A stretch of 64,000 nucleotides of DNA from an uncultured Synergistales bacterium (lineage in GTDB: Bacteria; Synergistota; Synergistia; Synergistales; Aminobacteriaceae). How positions within the stretch are numbered: position 1 is the stretch's first letter; every line of letters begins with the position of its first letter. The notes beneath the pieces are model-generated. The model saw only the letters and a program-made list of their open reading frames with translations, searched no databases and was not told the DNA's origin. Shown here piece after piece: positions 43,277 to 50,549 of this stretch. A program made the position numbers and the translations under genes. The stretch spans positions 1 through 64,000 of the forward strand of contig CAJOCL010000004.1 in NCBI GenBank assembly GCA_905233565.1, written 5' to 3'.

Positions 43277-44306
43277 AATTAATTTCCTCAAAGACAAAAA
43301 GACCGCTGAAGATGAGGCAAAACACATTAAAATGCTCATAGAAAGTTACCTTTACCCCGACAGGTTTACTATGCCGCTGACATTGCAGTTTGAATTGACT
43401 TCACACTGTAACGTTCACTGCAAACACTGTTATAACGTTTCAGGGGAAAATAATTCAAAGCCTGACCCTATGACCCCTGAAAAATGGAAAGATTTTTCGC
43501 GCTATATCGTCAGTCACGGCGGGATATTTCAGTGCATTATTTCAGGCGGTGAACCGCTGCTGCTGGGTGATAATTTATTTGAAATTATGGATATTCTGCA
43601 CGATGACGGCACGGCCTTTCTGGTAATCTCAAACGGTCTTTTAATGACAAGCGAAAAGGCAAAGCGTTTCACGAAATACCGTTACAAATGGTTTCAGGTC
43701 TCAATCGACGGCGTAACAAGTGAACGTCATGACACTTTCAGGCAGAGGCAGGGAAGCTGGGACGCGGCAGTTAAAGCCGTATTCATGCTCACGAACAACG
43801 GAATACCCGTAACAGTTGCACATACTGTAACGCCCGAAAATCTTAACGAGGTTGATTCAATGTGTTCACTTGCTTATGAACTTGGAGCATCAGGGATAAT
43901 TCTCGGTGAAGTAATGCCGAGCGGAAGAAGCTGGCTTAACCCTGAAATTTTAATGAACCGTGAACAGCGCAATATTCTCAACGAGTTAATAACATTGAAT
44001 GTTCAGAAATATTCGGGGCGGATGTCAGTTCAGAGAAGTTCGGGAACAAAAATACAGCTCATGCGCGGAATGAATACCCCGACCAGCGGCGCAATTATAA
44101 GGCCGAACGGTGATATAAGGCTTGACTGCGTTGCTCCGTTCGTTATCGGGAATGTTATTGATAATGATTTTTATGAAGTCTGGAACTCAAAGGCTCATGA
44201 CGCTTGGAAAAGATCGGAAGTGTTAGAATACATTAACTCATGGGAGAATGAAGACGAAATTAATCACGGTCTGAAAAATTATTTTGATTCTGACGTGAGA
44301 TTATAG
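43251..44306 (+). CDS. Radical SAM peptide-modifying enzyme with a reduced SPASM-like end
   Basis: The 351-residue protein has the radical SAM cysteines Cys53, Cys57 and Cys60 (SHCNVHCKHCYNV), SGGEPLL and VSIDGVTSERHDTFR, all typical of RiPP-maturing SPASM proteins. The C-terminal part keeps the SPASM frame IRPNGDIRLDCVAPFVIGNV but only one of the usual auxiliary-cluster cysteines (near 293). It is followed after 15 bases by a small peptide gene and then a PqqD-like gene, the classic enzyme-substrate-leader-binding set. It probably acts on the neighbouring peptides. Confidence 0.82.
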   Translation: MMILKDWVKINFLKDKKTAEDEAKHIKMLIESYLYPDRFTMPLTLQFELTSHCNVHCKHCYNVSGENNSKPDPMTPEKWKDFSRYIVSHGGIFQCIISGGEPLLLGDNLFEIMDILHDDGTAFLVISNGLLMTSEKAKRFTKYRYKWFQVSIDGVTSERHDTFRQRQGSWDAAVKAVFMLTNNGIPVTVAHTVTPENLNEVDSMCSLAYELGASGIILGEVMPSGRSWLNPEILMNREQRNILNELITLNVQKYSGRMSVQRSSGTKIQLMRGMNTPTSGAIIRPNGDIRLDCVAPFVIGNVIDNDFYEVWNSKAHDAWKRSEVLEYINSWENEDEINHGLKNYFDSDVRL

Positions 44307-44321
44307 GAGGAACGTACTGGT

Positions 44322-44525
44322 ATGAAAGAATATAAAAAGCCTGAGGTCATTAACAGCACGGGAGACAGGGGAAGGGCTTTCCCCGCAATAGGTCTGGCAC
44401 TTATTGGGGGATATGCCGCAGCCAGACTTGCAACGTCAGCAGTAAACGCCGTTACAAATGCACTTGAAGGCAACGTAACATCTGTTGAGAGCCTCCCGGT
44501 TATTGATGCTGTTTTCGAGGAGTGA
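44322..44525 (+). CDS. Putative RiPP precursor peptide 1
   Basis: A 67-residue peptide with a charged start MKEYKKPEVINSTGDRGR, a Gly/Ala-rich hydrophobic middle (FPAIGLALIGGYAAARLATS and onward to about residue 48) and a polar, acidic end (SLPVIDAVFEE). The YxxPxV leader element recalls leader motifs bound by RiPP recognition elements. The second small gene at 44843 has the same design. Position right after the radical SAM gene and before the PqqD-like gene supports a precursor role. The modified residues cannot be predicted; there is no cysteine. A good AGGAGG stands before the ATG. Confidence 0.65.
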   Translation: MKEYKKPEVINSTGDRGRAFPAIGLALIGGYAAARLATSAVNAVTNALEGNVTSVESLPVIDAVFEE

Positions 44526-44529
44526 ATAA

Positions 44530-44838
44530 ATGAATATTGCTTTTAACATGATGATGAATTATATTCCCGTTCATAACGCTTTGAAAGTAAGAAAAAACGG
44601 TGAATTTTTGATAGCCTCAAACCGTAACTGCGAAATATATTATCTCAACGAAATAGCAGGGGAAATGTGGAATATTATTGACGGTCATAAAACTGTTGAA
44701 GATGTCTGCAATAAAATTTTTTCCGAATATAACGTTGAACGCGGAAAACTCGAAAGCGATGTAGTAAACTTCATACGCGACATGCAATGGAAAAAGTTAA
44801 TACGTCTGAAAATATCAAAATCAAAACAGGAGGATTAA
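44530..44838 (+). CDS. PqqD-like protein (stand-alone RiPP recognition element)
   Basis: The 102-residue protein has the PqqD layout: NGEFLIASNRNCEIYYLNEI, AGEMWNIIDGHKTVEDVCNK, and a wing-helix ending DMQWKKLIRL. PqqD-like proteins bind the leader of a precursor and hand it to a radical SAM enzyme. It sits between the two peptide genes, four bases from each, so it is likely to serve both. Confidence 0.85.
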   Translation: MNIAFNMMMNYIPVHNALKVRKNGEFLIASNRNCEIYYLNEIAGEMWNIIDGHKTVEDVCNKIFSEYNVERGKLESDVVNFIRDMQWKKLIRLKISKSKQED

Positions 44839-44842
44839 TATC

Positions 44843-45037
44843 ATGAAAGAATACGTTACCCCGTCAGTTACGGGACATAATGAAAACAGCTTCCTTGCTC
44901 CTGCAATGGCTGTTATCGGATTGAGCAAGGCTGCGGCTTTTGCTGTAGGGGCTGCTGCCGGTCTCGTTGCAGCGGCTTTGAGCGGTGATAAGAGCGTTAC
45001 AAGCGGTGCTGCAGGACTTGAGCCCTGCTTAGAATAA
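44843..45037 (+). CDS. Putative RiPP precursor peptide 2
   Basis: A 64-residue peptide with leader MKEYVTPSVTGHNEN, a long Gly/Ala-rich hydrophobic core (FLAPAMAVIGLSKAAAFAVG to about residue 46) and a polar end, SVTSGAAGLEPCLE, with a single cysteine. It shares MKEYxxPxV and an AL-x-G-x-x-(S)VTS element with peptide 1. Its stop overlaps the next start (TAATG), so the LRAT-like enzyme is translated with it. The lack of a double-glycine cleavage site and of a neighbouring exporter argues against an ordinary class II bacteriocin. Confidence 0.65.
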   Translation: MKEYVTPSVTGHNENSFLAPAMAVIGLSKAAAFAVGAAAGLVAAALSGDKSVTSGAAGLEPCLE

Positions 45038-45585
45038 TGAAAAATAACATATTACTGCCTCTACTCCTCGCAGCAGGGGCAGCCAATAACAATCACAAAA
45101 ATAATCATAAGATAAAGCCTCAAAACGGCGATGTCCTGCGTGTAAATCGCGGTCTATATTCTCATTACGGCGTATACGCTGCGGATCTCAATCACGTTAT
45201 TCATTACACGGGAGCAACAGGCCCAGACGATTTTAACGGCATTGTCCGCGAGACATCTCTCGATGAGTTTTTGAACGGCTCAAAAAATTTCAATGTATGC
45301 CCGTTCCCTGAAAATCCCAATAATTTGCACCCCTCTTATTTGCCGAACAACAAAAAAGGCGGTCTCTTTGAGTTATGGCAGATAATAAAATCAGTAAGGC
45401 TTAAAGATTATCATTTATATTCAGGTGATGAGACAGTTGCACGCGCCCGCAGCAAATTAGGACAGGGCGGTTATAATCTTGCCCTCAACAACTGCGAACA
45501 TTTCGCCGTCTGGTGCAAAACGGGCGTTAAGGACTCATCACAGGTTAATCACGTTCTCGACATAATAACTTATCTTTTAAGCTGA
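45037..45585 (+). CDS. LRAT-domain (NlpC/P60-fold) cysteine enzyme
   Basis: The 182-residue protein has an Ala-rich hydrophobic start and then an LRAT domain: NGDVLRVNRGLYSHYGVYAA with His43, NHVIHYTG with a second His near 56, and NNCEHFAVWCKTG with the nucleophile Cys153. LRAT-like proteins are acyltransferases, phospholipases or thiol peptidases that go through an acyl-cysteine. In this operon it may acylate the peptides, cleave their leaders, or act on lipids; which is undetermined. It is coupled to peptide 2 by a one-base overlap and is followed two bases later by the WYL regulator. Confidence 0.8.
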   Translation: MKNNILLPLLLAAGAANNNHKNNHKIKPQNGDVLRVNRGLYSHYGVYAADLNHVIHYTGATGPDDFNGIVRETSLDEFLNGSKNFNVCPFPENPNNLHPSYLPNNKKGGLFELWQIIKSVRLKDYHLYSGDETVARARSKLGQGGYNLALNNCEHFAVWCKTGVKDSSQVNHVLDIITYLLS

Positions 45586-45587
45586 AA

Positions 45588-46610
45588 ATGGGACACGATA
45601 TATCTTCAATAAGAATAAGGCGGCTCCTGAAACTCGCTTCCTACCTCCGCAAAAAAGGCGAAAAAGGCGCGGAAGTTCCAGACATTCTGAATCACTGCGA
45701 ATATTCAAGCAGGCGCGCACTTCAGGACGATATAAGACTGTTAAAGGACGAATACAAAGCTGAAATTACGTATAAAAGAAGTTTCCCGAATCGTTACTGC
45801 ATGACTTATGAAGGCGAGTTCCTTTTGTCACTCAGCTTAAATATTGATGACATAAGCGCGCTGAGCATAGGTCTTGGAATGGCAAGCCATTTCGTACCCG
45901 ATTTCAAGAAACACTGCAAAAAATTGTGGCACAAAATCGCCGAGCTTGTTCCCGATTCATTCGTTACAATGGGCGAATGGCTCGCAGCTTTAACAACATT
46001 GCAGTACCCGGTTTCAGGGATAAAATCGTGGGTCTTTGAGACGGTCATTGAGGCAATACACGACCGTGAAGTCATTGAAATTGATTACGTTTCGCCTTAT
46101 AAGGACAGACAGAAAAAAACTCATAAAGTTTCGCCGTATGATATTTTTTTCAAGGCTCATTCATGGTACATGACGGCGGGCGAAAAGGGAATCGATGACA
46201 AAATTCTGATGTTCAAACTTTCAAGAATAAAGAAGATAAAAATTTCAGAAGATGATGAATTTCTGCCTCCTCCTGAAGATTATAACCCCGAAGTTTTCAG
46301 GGAATCTTCATGGTACGTAAAAGGCGGTCAGTTAAAATATGATATAAATCTCGAAGTCCGCGAACCTATGGCATCAATGATAAGCGAAATGAAAAGGCAC
46401 CCAACTCAGCGAATTTCAAGAATTGATGACGATACGGCAGAACTTTACGCCTGTGTCCCGGATCTTGAAGAGGCTGCAAGGTGGATATTATCATGTTCAC
46501 CGTACATAAAAGTAATAAGGCCTGAAGAGCTGCGCGCCCTTGTCCGTGAACTCGCTGAAAAAACTATCTCGCTAAATTCCAAGCAGGAAAATACAGCCTC
46601 AAGTGAGTAA
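45588..46610 (+). CDS. WYL-domain transcriptional regulator
   Basis: The 340-residue protein has an N-terminal winged HTH (RIRRLLKLASYLRKK and SSRRALQDDIRLLKDEY), a central helical region and a WYL domain (about residues 145-215, VIEIDYVSPYKDRQ, SPYDIFFKAHSWYMTAGEKG) followed by a WCX-like end (AARWILSCSPYIKVIRPEEL). WYL domains sense small ligands or nucleic acid. It closes the operon and is a paralog of the short HTH protein at its start, so it most likely regulates this locus. Its last 47 bases overlap the converging gene at 46564. Confidence 0.88.
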   Translation: MGHDISSIRIRRLLKLASYLRKKGEKGAEVPDILNHCEYSSRRALQDDIRLLKDEYKAEITYKRSFPNRYCMTYEGEFLLSLSLNIDDISALSIGLGMASHFVPDFKKHCKKLWHKIAELVPDSFVTMGEWLAALTTLQYPVSGIKSWVFETVIEAIHDREVIEIDYVSPYKDRQKKTHKVSPYDIFFKAHSWYMTAGEKGIDDKILMFKLSRIKKIKISEDDEFLPPPEDYNPEVFRESSWYVKGGQLKYDINLEVREPMASMISEMKRHPTQRISRIDDDTAELYACVPDLEEAARWILSCSPYIKVIRPEELRALVRELAEKTISLNSKQENTASSE

Positions 46611-47610
46611 CATCTTTTAAGCCGTCGTCAACCTTTCCTGAAACTTCCGGCAGCATTTCCCAATTACCCCCGTCCCTGCGGCATATAACAAGCGGCCTTC
46701 TCCCGTAATGGCTGAATATATCGGGCAGTTTGTCATCTAATTGTGCGCCGGGAACAAAAGCACTCTTGAATAACGGCGGTGTCCCCTCAAGGTCAGGCAT
46801 TCCGGGCAGCGGTGCAATGATAAGCCATTGCGTTAATTTCCAAGCGTTCAGCATTTCAGGCGAAGTTAAGGCGTGTTTCAGCGGCATAATCTGAATCCCT
46901 CCGAGAAAATCACGCGGAGCAGTTGCGGCATCAATTACGCCTGAGTGTGATGCCCTTATTCTCCCCCTGTTCTGGTAAATACTCCCTCCGAACCTCCCTA
47001 CGCCTTTAACGGGATGAATTACGCGGGCGATTACCTTTTTCCCGTCTTTCCCGTAAGCAATCACGCGCCCTGCTGGTCTGTTCTCAATATCGGCCATGTA
47101 AATTTCTGGATTTTCGGGAAGTTTCGTTCTTATTATCAGCGTATCGCCCTCAACCGGAGTATCTTCAACGGGCTTTTCAATTCCTTCATGTTCAACAGTT
47201 ACGGGAGATCCCGTAAAAGGTGCAAAGGCTCCGAATATTCCCGTTCCTGCCTTCATGTTCAGGCCGAAAAATGCCCCCTGACCTGCTGCGGGTGCCGTCG
47301 TAATCATCGGTACAAAGCTGATTATTCTTCCCCTGCCGTTCTCAACGCGTATCAAAATGTGAATTGCGTTTACTGCCGTTGCGCATACTGTCGAAGGTGA
47401 AGCCCATTTGCTCGCCGTGTAAGCCGGCCAGTTTGTTTTTGAAGGAGTCATGCTTACGGTTCCGAGTTTTGTAACTTCTCCGTCCGGCATAACTGCTTTG
47501 ACTTCTCCGCCCGTTTCGCACGGTATACGAAGCTCGATTAAATTTTCAGCATTTGATTTTGATATTGATACGTTCAGCAATAATATTATTATGATTAATA
47601 GTTTTTTCAT
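46564..47610 (-). CDS. Secreted protein of unknown function
   Basis: ATG 47610 is chosen because the signal peptide (MKKLLIIIILLLNVSIS-like, to about residue 22) begins there and GGGAG is 12 bases upstream; the frame extends further. The about 348-residue mature protein is beta-rich, with repeated short phrases such as GRIISFVPMITTAPAAGQGA and GRRPLVICRRDGGNWEMLP. No family is recognised and no Synerg-CTERM end is seen. It lies directly downstream of the CPBP protease gene (seven bases) and may be linked to it. Confidence 0.55.
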   Translation of the reverse strand: MKKLLIIIILLLNVSISKSNAENLIELRIPCETGGEVKAVMPDGEVTKLGTVSMTPSKTNWPAYTASKWASPSTVCATAVNAIHILIRVENGRGRIISFVPMITTAPAAGQGAFFGLNMKAGTGIFGAFAPFTGSPVTVEHEGIEKPVEDTPVEGDTLIIRTKLPENPEIYMADIENRPAGRVIAYGKDGKKVIARVIHPVKGVGRFGGSIYQNRGRIRASHSGVIDAATAPRDFLGGIQIMPLKHALTSPEMLNAWKLTQWLIIAPLPGMPDLEGTPPLFKSAFVPGAQLDDKLPDIFSHYGRRPLVICRRDGGNWEMLPEVSGKVDDGLKDVTHLRLYFPAWNLAR

Positions 47611-47617
47611 TTTATAT

Positions 47618-48169
47618 TTACACTCCCGGAAGCGGTGAGAACCATACAGCCCAGACGTTGCAGACAGCATGATATATTATTGACGGCATTACGGAACCGT
47701 TCCTTTGTTTCAAAGCTGCCATTACAAGGCCGGGAAAAAACGTCGCTAATCTGAAAGGACTCGGATTTGCGATTAAGTGTATCGAGGCAAATAACATTGT
47801 TGAAATTACAATCCCCGTATAAACCCCGAACTTTCTTACGGTCAAAGTCTGAAGCCATCCCCTGAAAAATGTTTCCTCAATGAATGCTGCTGCCACTCCG
47901 CCCCCGAGTATGTTCAACGTGTCCCAGAATGACGGTGTTTTTATTCCTCCTCCCCATGAACGCGGCATGTACATGACTATTATTGTCAATGGAATTAAAG
48001 TAAAGGCAAGGGAGATAATGACCTCAGTTTTTGCCTTTTTCGTCAAAAACCATTTGAGGCCGTAATCTTCCTCTTTTTCATTTTTCCATCTGCACCACGT
48101 GTAAGGGAAATAAAGCATAAACGCGGCGGCAATGAGGCCGATCAAGTTAGCCAGAATGTAACCTGACAT
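47618..48169 (-). CDS. mrtS: CPBP-type glutamic intramembrane protease, likely Synerg-CTERM sorting enzyme
   Basis: The 183-residue protein has five or so TM segments and the CPBP/CAAX-protease residues: Glu98, Glu99 and Arg103 in EETFFRG, His131 in SIHLIAN, His167 and Asn171 in YHAVCNV. The size and pattern fit the small proteases (MrtS) proposed to process Synerg-CTERM proteins, and the window has four such signals. The assignment to MrtS is inference from context and length; a different CPBP protease is possible. Its neighbours in the same direction are the small membrane protein (48172) and the secreted protein (46564). Confidence 0.7.
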   Translation of the reverse strand: MSGYILANLIGLIAAAFMLYFPYTWCRWKNEKEEDYGLKWFLTKKAKTEVIISLAFTLIPLTIIVMYMPRSWGGGIKTPSFWDTLNILGGGVAAAFIEETFFRGWLQTLTVRKFGVYTGIVISTMLFASIHLIANPSPFRLATFFPGLVMAALKQRNGSVMPSIIYHAVCNVWAVWFSPLPGV

Positions 48170-48171
48170 GA

Positions 48172-48447
48172 CTATAATACTTTCATTGCGTCCTGTATGA
48201 ACTGGAAAGCGTTATTTATGTATGTCGAAATTTGGAAACGGTTCACATATAAAGCGGCTGAAATTTTCCAGAGCAGCAGTATTACAGGGACGGCGACTAT
48301 TACAACGCCCGTTTTGTAGAGGATTTTGGCGGGTATTTTGCCCCATTTTTCCGACAGCTCGCCGACAAGCCAGCCCATAACCATAAAGGCAAATCCTAAA
48401 ATCCATATTGAGAGGCCAAGTACTAACTGAGTATTAACGATGCGCAA
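48172..48447 (-). CDS. Small membrane protein next to the CPBP protease
   Basis: A 91-residue protein with two TM segments (LGLSIWILGFAFMVMGWLVG and VVIVAVPVILLLWKISAALY), ending in a polar tail. No family is recognised. It starts the three-gene leftward unit and its stop lies two bases before the protease start, so it may assist the protease. Confidence 0.5.
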   Translation of the reverse strand: MRIVNTQLVLGLSIWILGFAFMVMGWLVGELSEKWGKIPAKILYKTGVVIVAVPVILLLWKISAALYVNRFQISTYINNAFQFIQDAMKVL

Positions 48448-48516
48448 AGTAAATCAGCTCCGTAAATTAATATGTGAGAAATTTTTATTATTATACGTTA
48501 ATTTTGAACGGAAACA

Positions 48517-48573
48517 AAAAATGATTTACGCTTGTGATAAAATTTCATGTATATTAAAAAATAAATCATTTTT
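48517..48573. promoter_or_regulatory. Dyad around an extended -10 upstream of speD
   Basis: AAAAATGATTTA (48517-48528) and TAAATCATTTTT (48562-48573) are perfect 12-base inverted repeats. Between them lies TGATAAAAT (48535-48543), an extended -10. The right arm ends just before the ribosome site CGGGAGG, so the dyad could be an operator or an RNA hairpin. Confidence 0.45.
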
Positions 48574-48593
48574 CGGGAGGCTGAGATTCTAAA

Positions 48594-49007
48594 TTGTCCC
48601 CTAAAGGTGTTCACTATATCGTTGAGGTTTCAGGCTGTGATAATACTATCACGAACGTTGCAAGACTTCAGGATATTCTTGTTGAGGCCGCTAACCGTGC
48701 CCATGCGCAGGTCTGGTCGGTATCGTTCAACAAATTCCCCCCAAACGGCGTAAGCGGTGTAGTTGTGATCAGCGAGTCGCATTTGTCAGTTCATACATGG
48801 CCGGAAGTTAATTATATGGCTCTTGATATTTACACTTGCGGTGCGCACACTGAACCAATGCTCGCAGTTGATTACGTCCTCGAAAAAGTGAAAGCCTCAC
48901 ACATTCACGTTACGGAAATTACACGCGGGCTTGATGATAATGACGAAAAATATTATCACTCGTTCATAACTTGGGAAGAAGACAGGCAGGACGGCCACAA
49001 AAAATAA
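48594..49007 (+). CDS. speD: S-adenosylmethionine decarboxylase proenzyme
   Basis: Decarboxylates S-adenosylmethionine to supply aminopropyl groups for spermidine. The 137-residue proenzyme has the self-cleavage site between Glu61 and Ser62 in ISESHLSVHTWPE, giving the pyruvoyl group, and the conserved DIYTCGAHTEP. Start TTG 48594 follows GGGAGGCTGAG. It lies 19 bases before metF, so SAM use and methyl-group supply are probably co-expressed. speE is not in the window. Confidence 0.95.
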   Translation: MSPKGVHYIVEVSGCDNTITNVARLQDILVEAANRAHAQVWSVSFNKFPPNGVSGVVVISESHLSVHTWPEVNYMALDIYTCGAHTEPMLAVDYVLEKVKASHIHVTEITRGLDDNDEKYYHSFITWEEDRQDGHKK

Positions 49008-49026
49008 GGAGTGTGAAAATTAGTAA

Positions 49027-49914
49027 ATGGACAGATTTTTCGACAAACTCGCACCCAGTTACACTTTTGAAATTTTCCCGCCCAAAGGGAATAAAAGTAC
49101 AGAAGGAACTTTCGGCGTTATCGACAGCCTCGTCAGTTTCAACCCCGATTTAATCAGCGTAACTTACGGAGCAGGAGGAACGAGCCGCGATAATACCGTA
49201 GAAATTGCATCAGGCATTCAGAACAGGTATAACACAAACGGCGTTGCACATTTAACCTGTGTGGGAACGACAAAAGCTGAACTGAAAGAAATTCTCGACC
49301 GTCTGAAAGCAAATAAAGTCCGAAATATTCTCGCTCTAAGGGGCGACCTGAAGGACAAATCAGACTTGGGAGATTTTCATCACGCGTCAGAATTAATATC
49401 TTTCATTCATGAAGAGTACGGAGATTATTTTGACATTTTTGCGGCGTGTTACCCTGAAAAGCACCCGGAAGCAAATTCAGTTGATGATGACTTGTATTAT
49501 CTCAGGGAAAAATGCAAATTGGGCGTTAAGGGCTTAATTTCACAGTTATTCTTTGACAACGACATTTTTTGTAACTGGCGCGAAAGGGCACGTTCAATGG
49601 GAATAACACAGCCCATAATTGCCGGAATAATGCCGATAACTGCAGCGGCACAGATTCCCAAAGTCGTTGAGATGTGCGGCGCGTCAGTCCCCGAGCGTGT
49701 AAGGCGTTTTGTTGACGCTTACGGACATCATCAGGGGGCTGTCAAAGAGGCGGGAATAGCCTACGCAACAGAGCAGATTATTGACCTTCTTGCCAGAGGT
49801 GTTGAGGGCATTCACCTTTACACAATGAATCAGGCTGACACAGTCAGAAGAATAGACGCCGGAATACGCTCAGTTCTCTATACAAAGAGATATGCAGTTC
49901 GAGCTGACGGATAA
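49027..49914 (+). CDS. metF: Methylenetetrahydrofolate reductase
   Basis: Reduces 5,10-methylenetetrahydrofolate to the 5-methyl form used for methionine. The 295-residue TIM-barrel protein shows YTFEIFPPKGNKSTEGT, VTYGAGGTSRDNTVEIA, LRGDLKDKSDLGDFHHASEL and LISQLFFDNDIFCNWRERAR, all family blocks. It overlaps the next gene by 23 bases. Confidence 0.95.
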   Translation: MDRFFDKLAPSYTFEIFPPKGNKSTEGTFGVIDSLVSFNPDLISVTYGAGGTSRDNTVEIASGIQNRYNTNGVAHLTCVGTTKAELKEILDRLKANKVRNILALRGDLKDKSDLGDFHHASELISFIHEEYGDYFDIFAACYPEKHPEANSVDDDLYYLREKCKLGVKGLISQLFFDNDIFCNWRERARSMGITQPIIAGIMPITAAAQIPKVVEMCGASVPERVRRFVDAYGHHQGAVKEAGIAYATEQIIDLLARGVEGIHLYTMNQADTVRRIDAGIRSVLYTKRYAVRADG

Positions 49915-50482
49915 AATAATAACTGATGCCCTGCGTTACATGCGCGTACCTCCTGAGGGCCGTAATGAAGAGTTGGAAAAAACGGTTTCAGAGGCTTTCA
50001 GGAGGCTTGAAGGGTACGCAACTCCGCGATGTGTCTGGGGAAGATTCAAGATTTTACATTTTGACGGCGGATTTGAAATTGAAGGGGCATATATCCGCAG
50101 CAAAAATCTGGAAAAATTAACATCAAGAAGCAATGAATGTATATTATTGGCCGCAACTCTGGGGCATGAAACTGACAGACAGATAACTATTGCACAGAAC
50201 AGGAACATGCTTGAAGGGATCGCGCTTGATGCGTGTGCAAGCGTCATAATTGATGATTATATTGACAGGTTCATAAAGAGCGAGATTGTTCCGAGACTGC
50301 ATGAAGGTGAGCGGATGACTTCGAGATTCAGTCCGGGCTACGGCGATTTGAGTATGACTGTTACTGAGGATATTATTGCGATATTAAACGCGGAAAAAAG
50401 AATCGGCCTCAGCGTTACGCGGTCGCTTATGATGTCGCCGATAAAGTCAGTTACGGCCATTGCGGGATTGTTTGTTTCGTGA
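49892..50482 (+). CDS. MetH activation-domain-like protein
   Basis: The 196-residue protein resembles the C-terminal activation domain of cobalamin-dependent methionine synthase: RFSPGYGDLSM, IGLSVTRSLMMSPIKSVTAI and the N-terminal DALRYMRVPPEGRNEE. In MetH that domain binds S-adenosylmethionine and reactivates oxidised cobalamin. Here it is a stand-alone gene, coupled to metF, a form seen in anaerobes with split MetH proteins. Because it is next to cobalamin-related metabolism, a reactivation role is likely. Confidence 0.82.
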   Translation: MQFELTDKIITDALRYMRVPPEGRNEELEKTVSEAFRRLEGYATPRCVWGRFKILHFDGGFEIEGAYIRSKNLEKLTSRSNECILLAATLGHETDRQITIAQNRNMLEGIALDACASVIIDDYIDRFIKSEIVPRLHEGERMTSRFSPGYGDLSMTVTEDIIAILNAEKRIGLSVTRSLMMSPIKSVTAIAGLFVS

Positions 50483-50549
50483 CTGTGTGAAAAATGCTGT
50501 ATACTTATCAGGGAAAAATTTAACATGAAAATTTAAGGAAGTGATTAAA

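Noticed and set aside
44322-45037. Class II two-peptide bacteriocin with double-glycine leaders
   Set aside because: No GG or GA cleavage site at the right place, no C39-peptidase transporter or immunity gene, and PqqD plus radical SAM genes point to a RiPP route instead. It remains the second-best reading of the peptides.
40484-46610. Phage defence island
   Set aside because: WYL regulator and packed unknown genes recall defence loci, but there is no nuclease, helicase, TIR, CBASS or restriction protein, while peptide, PqqD and radical SAM genes are present.
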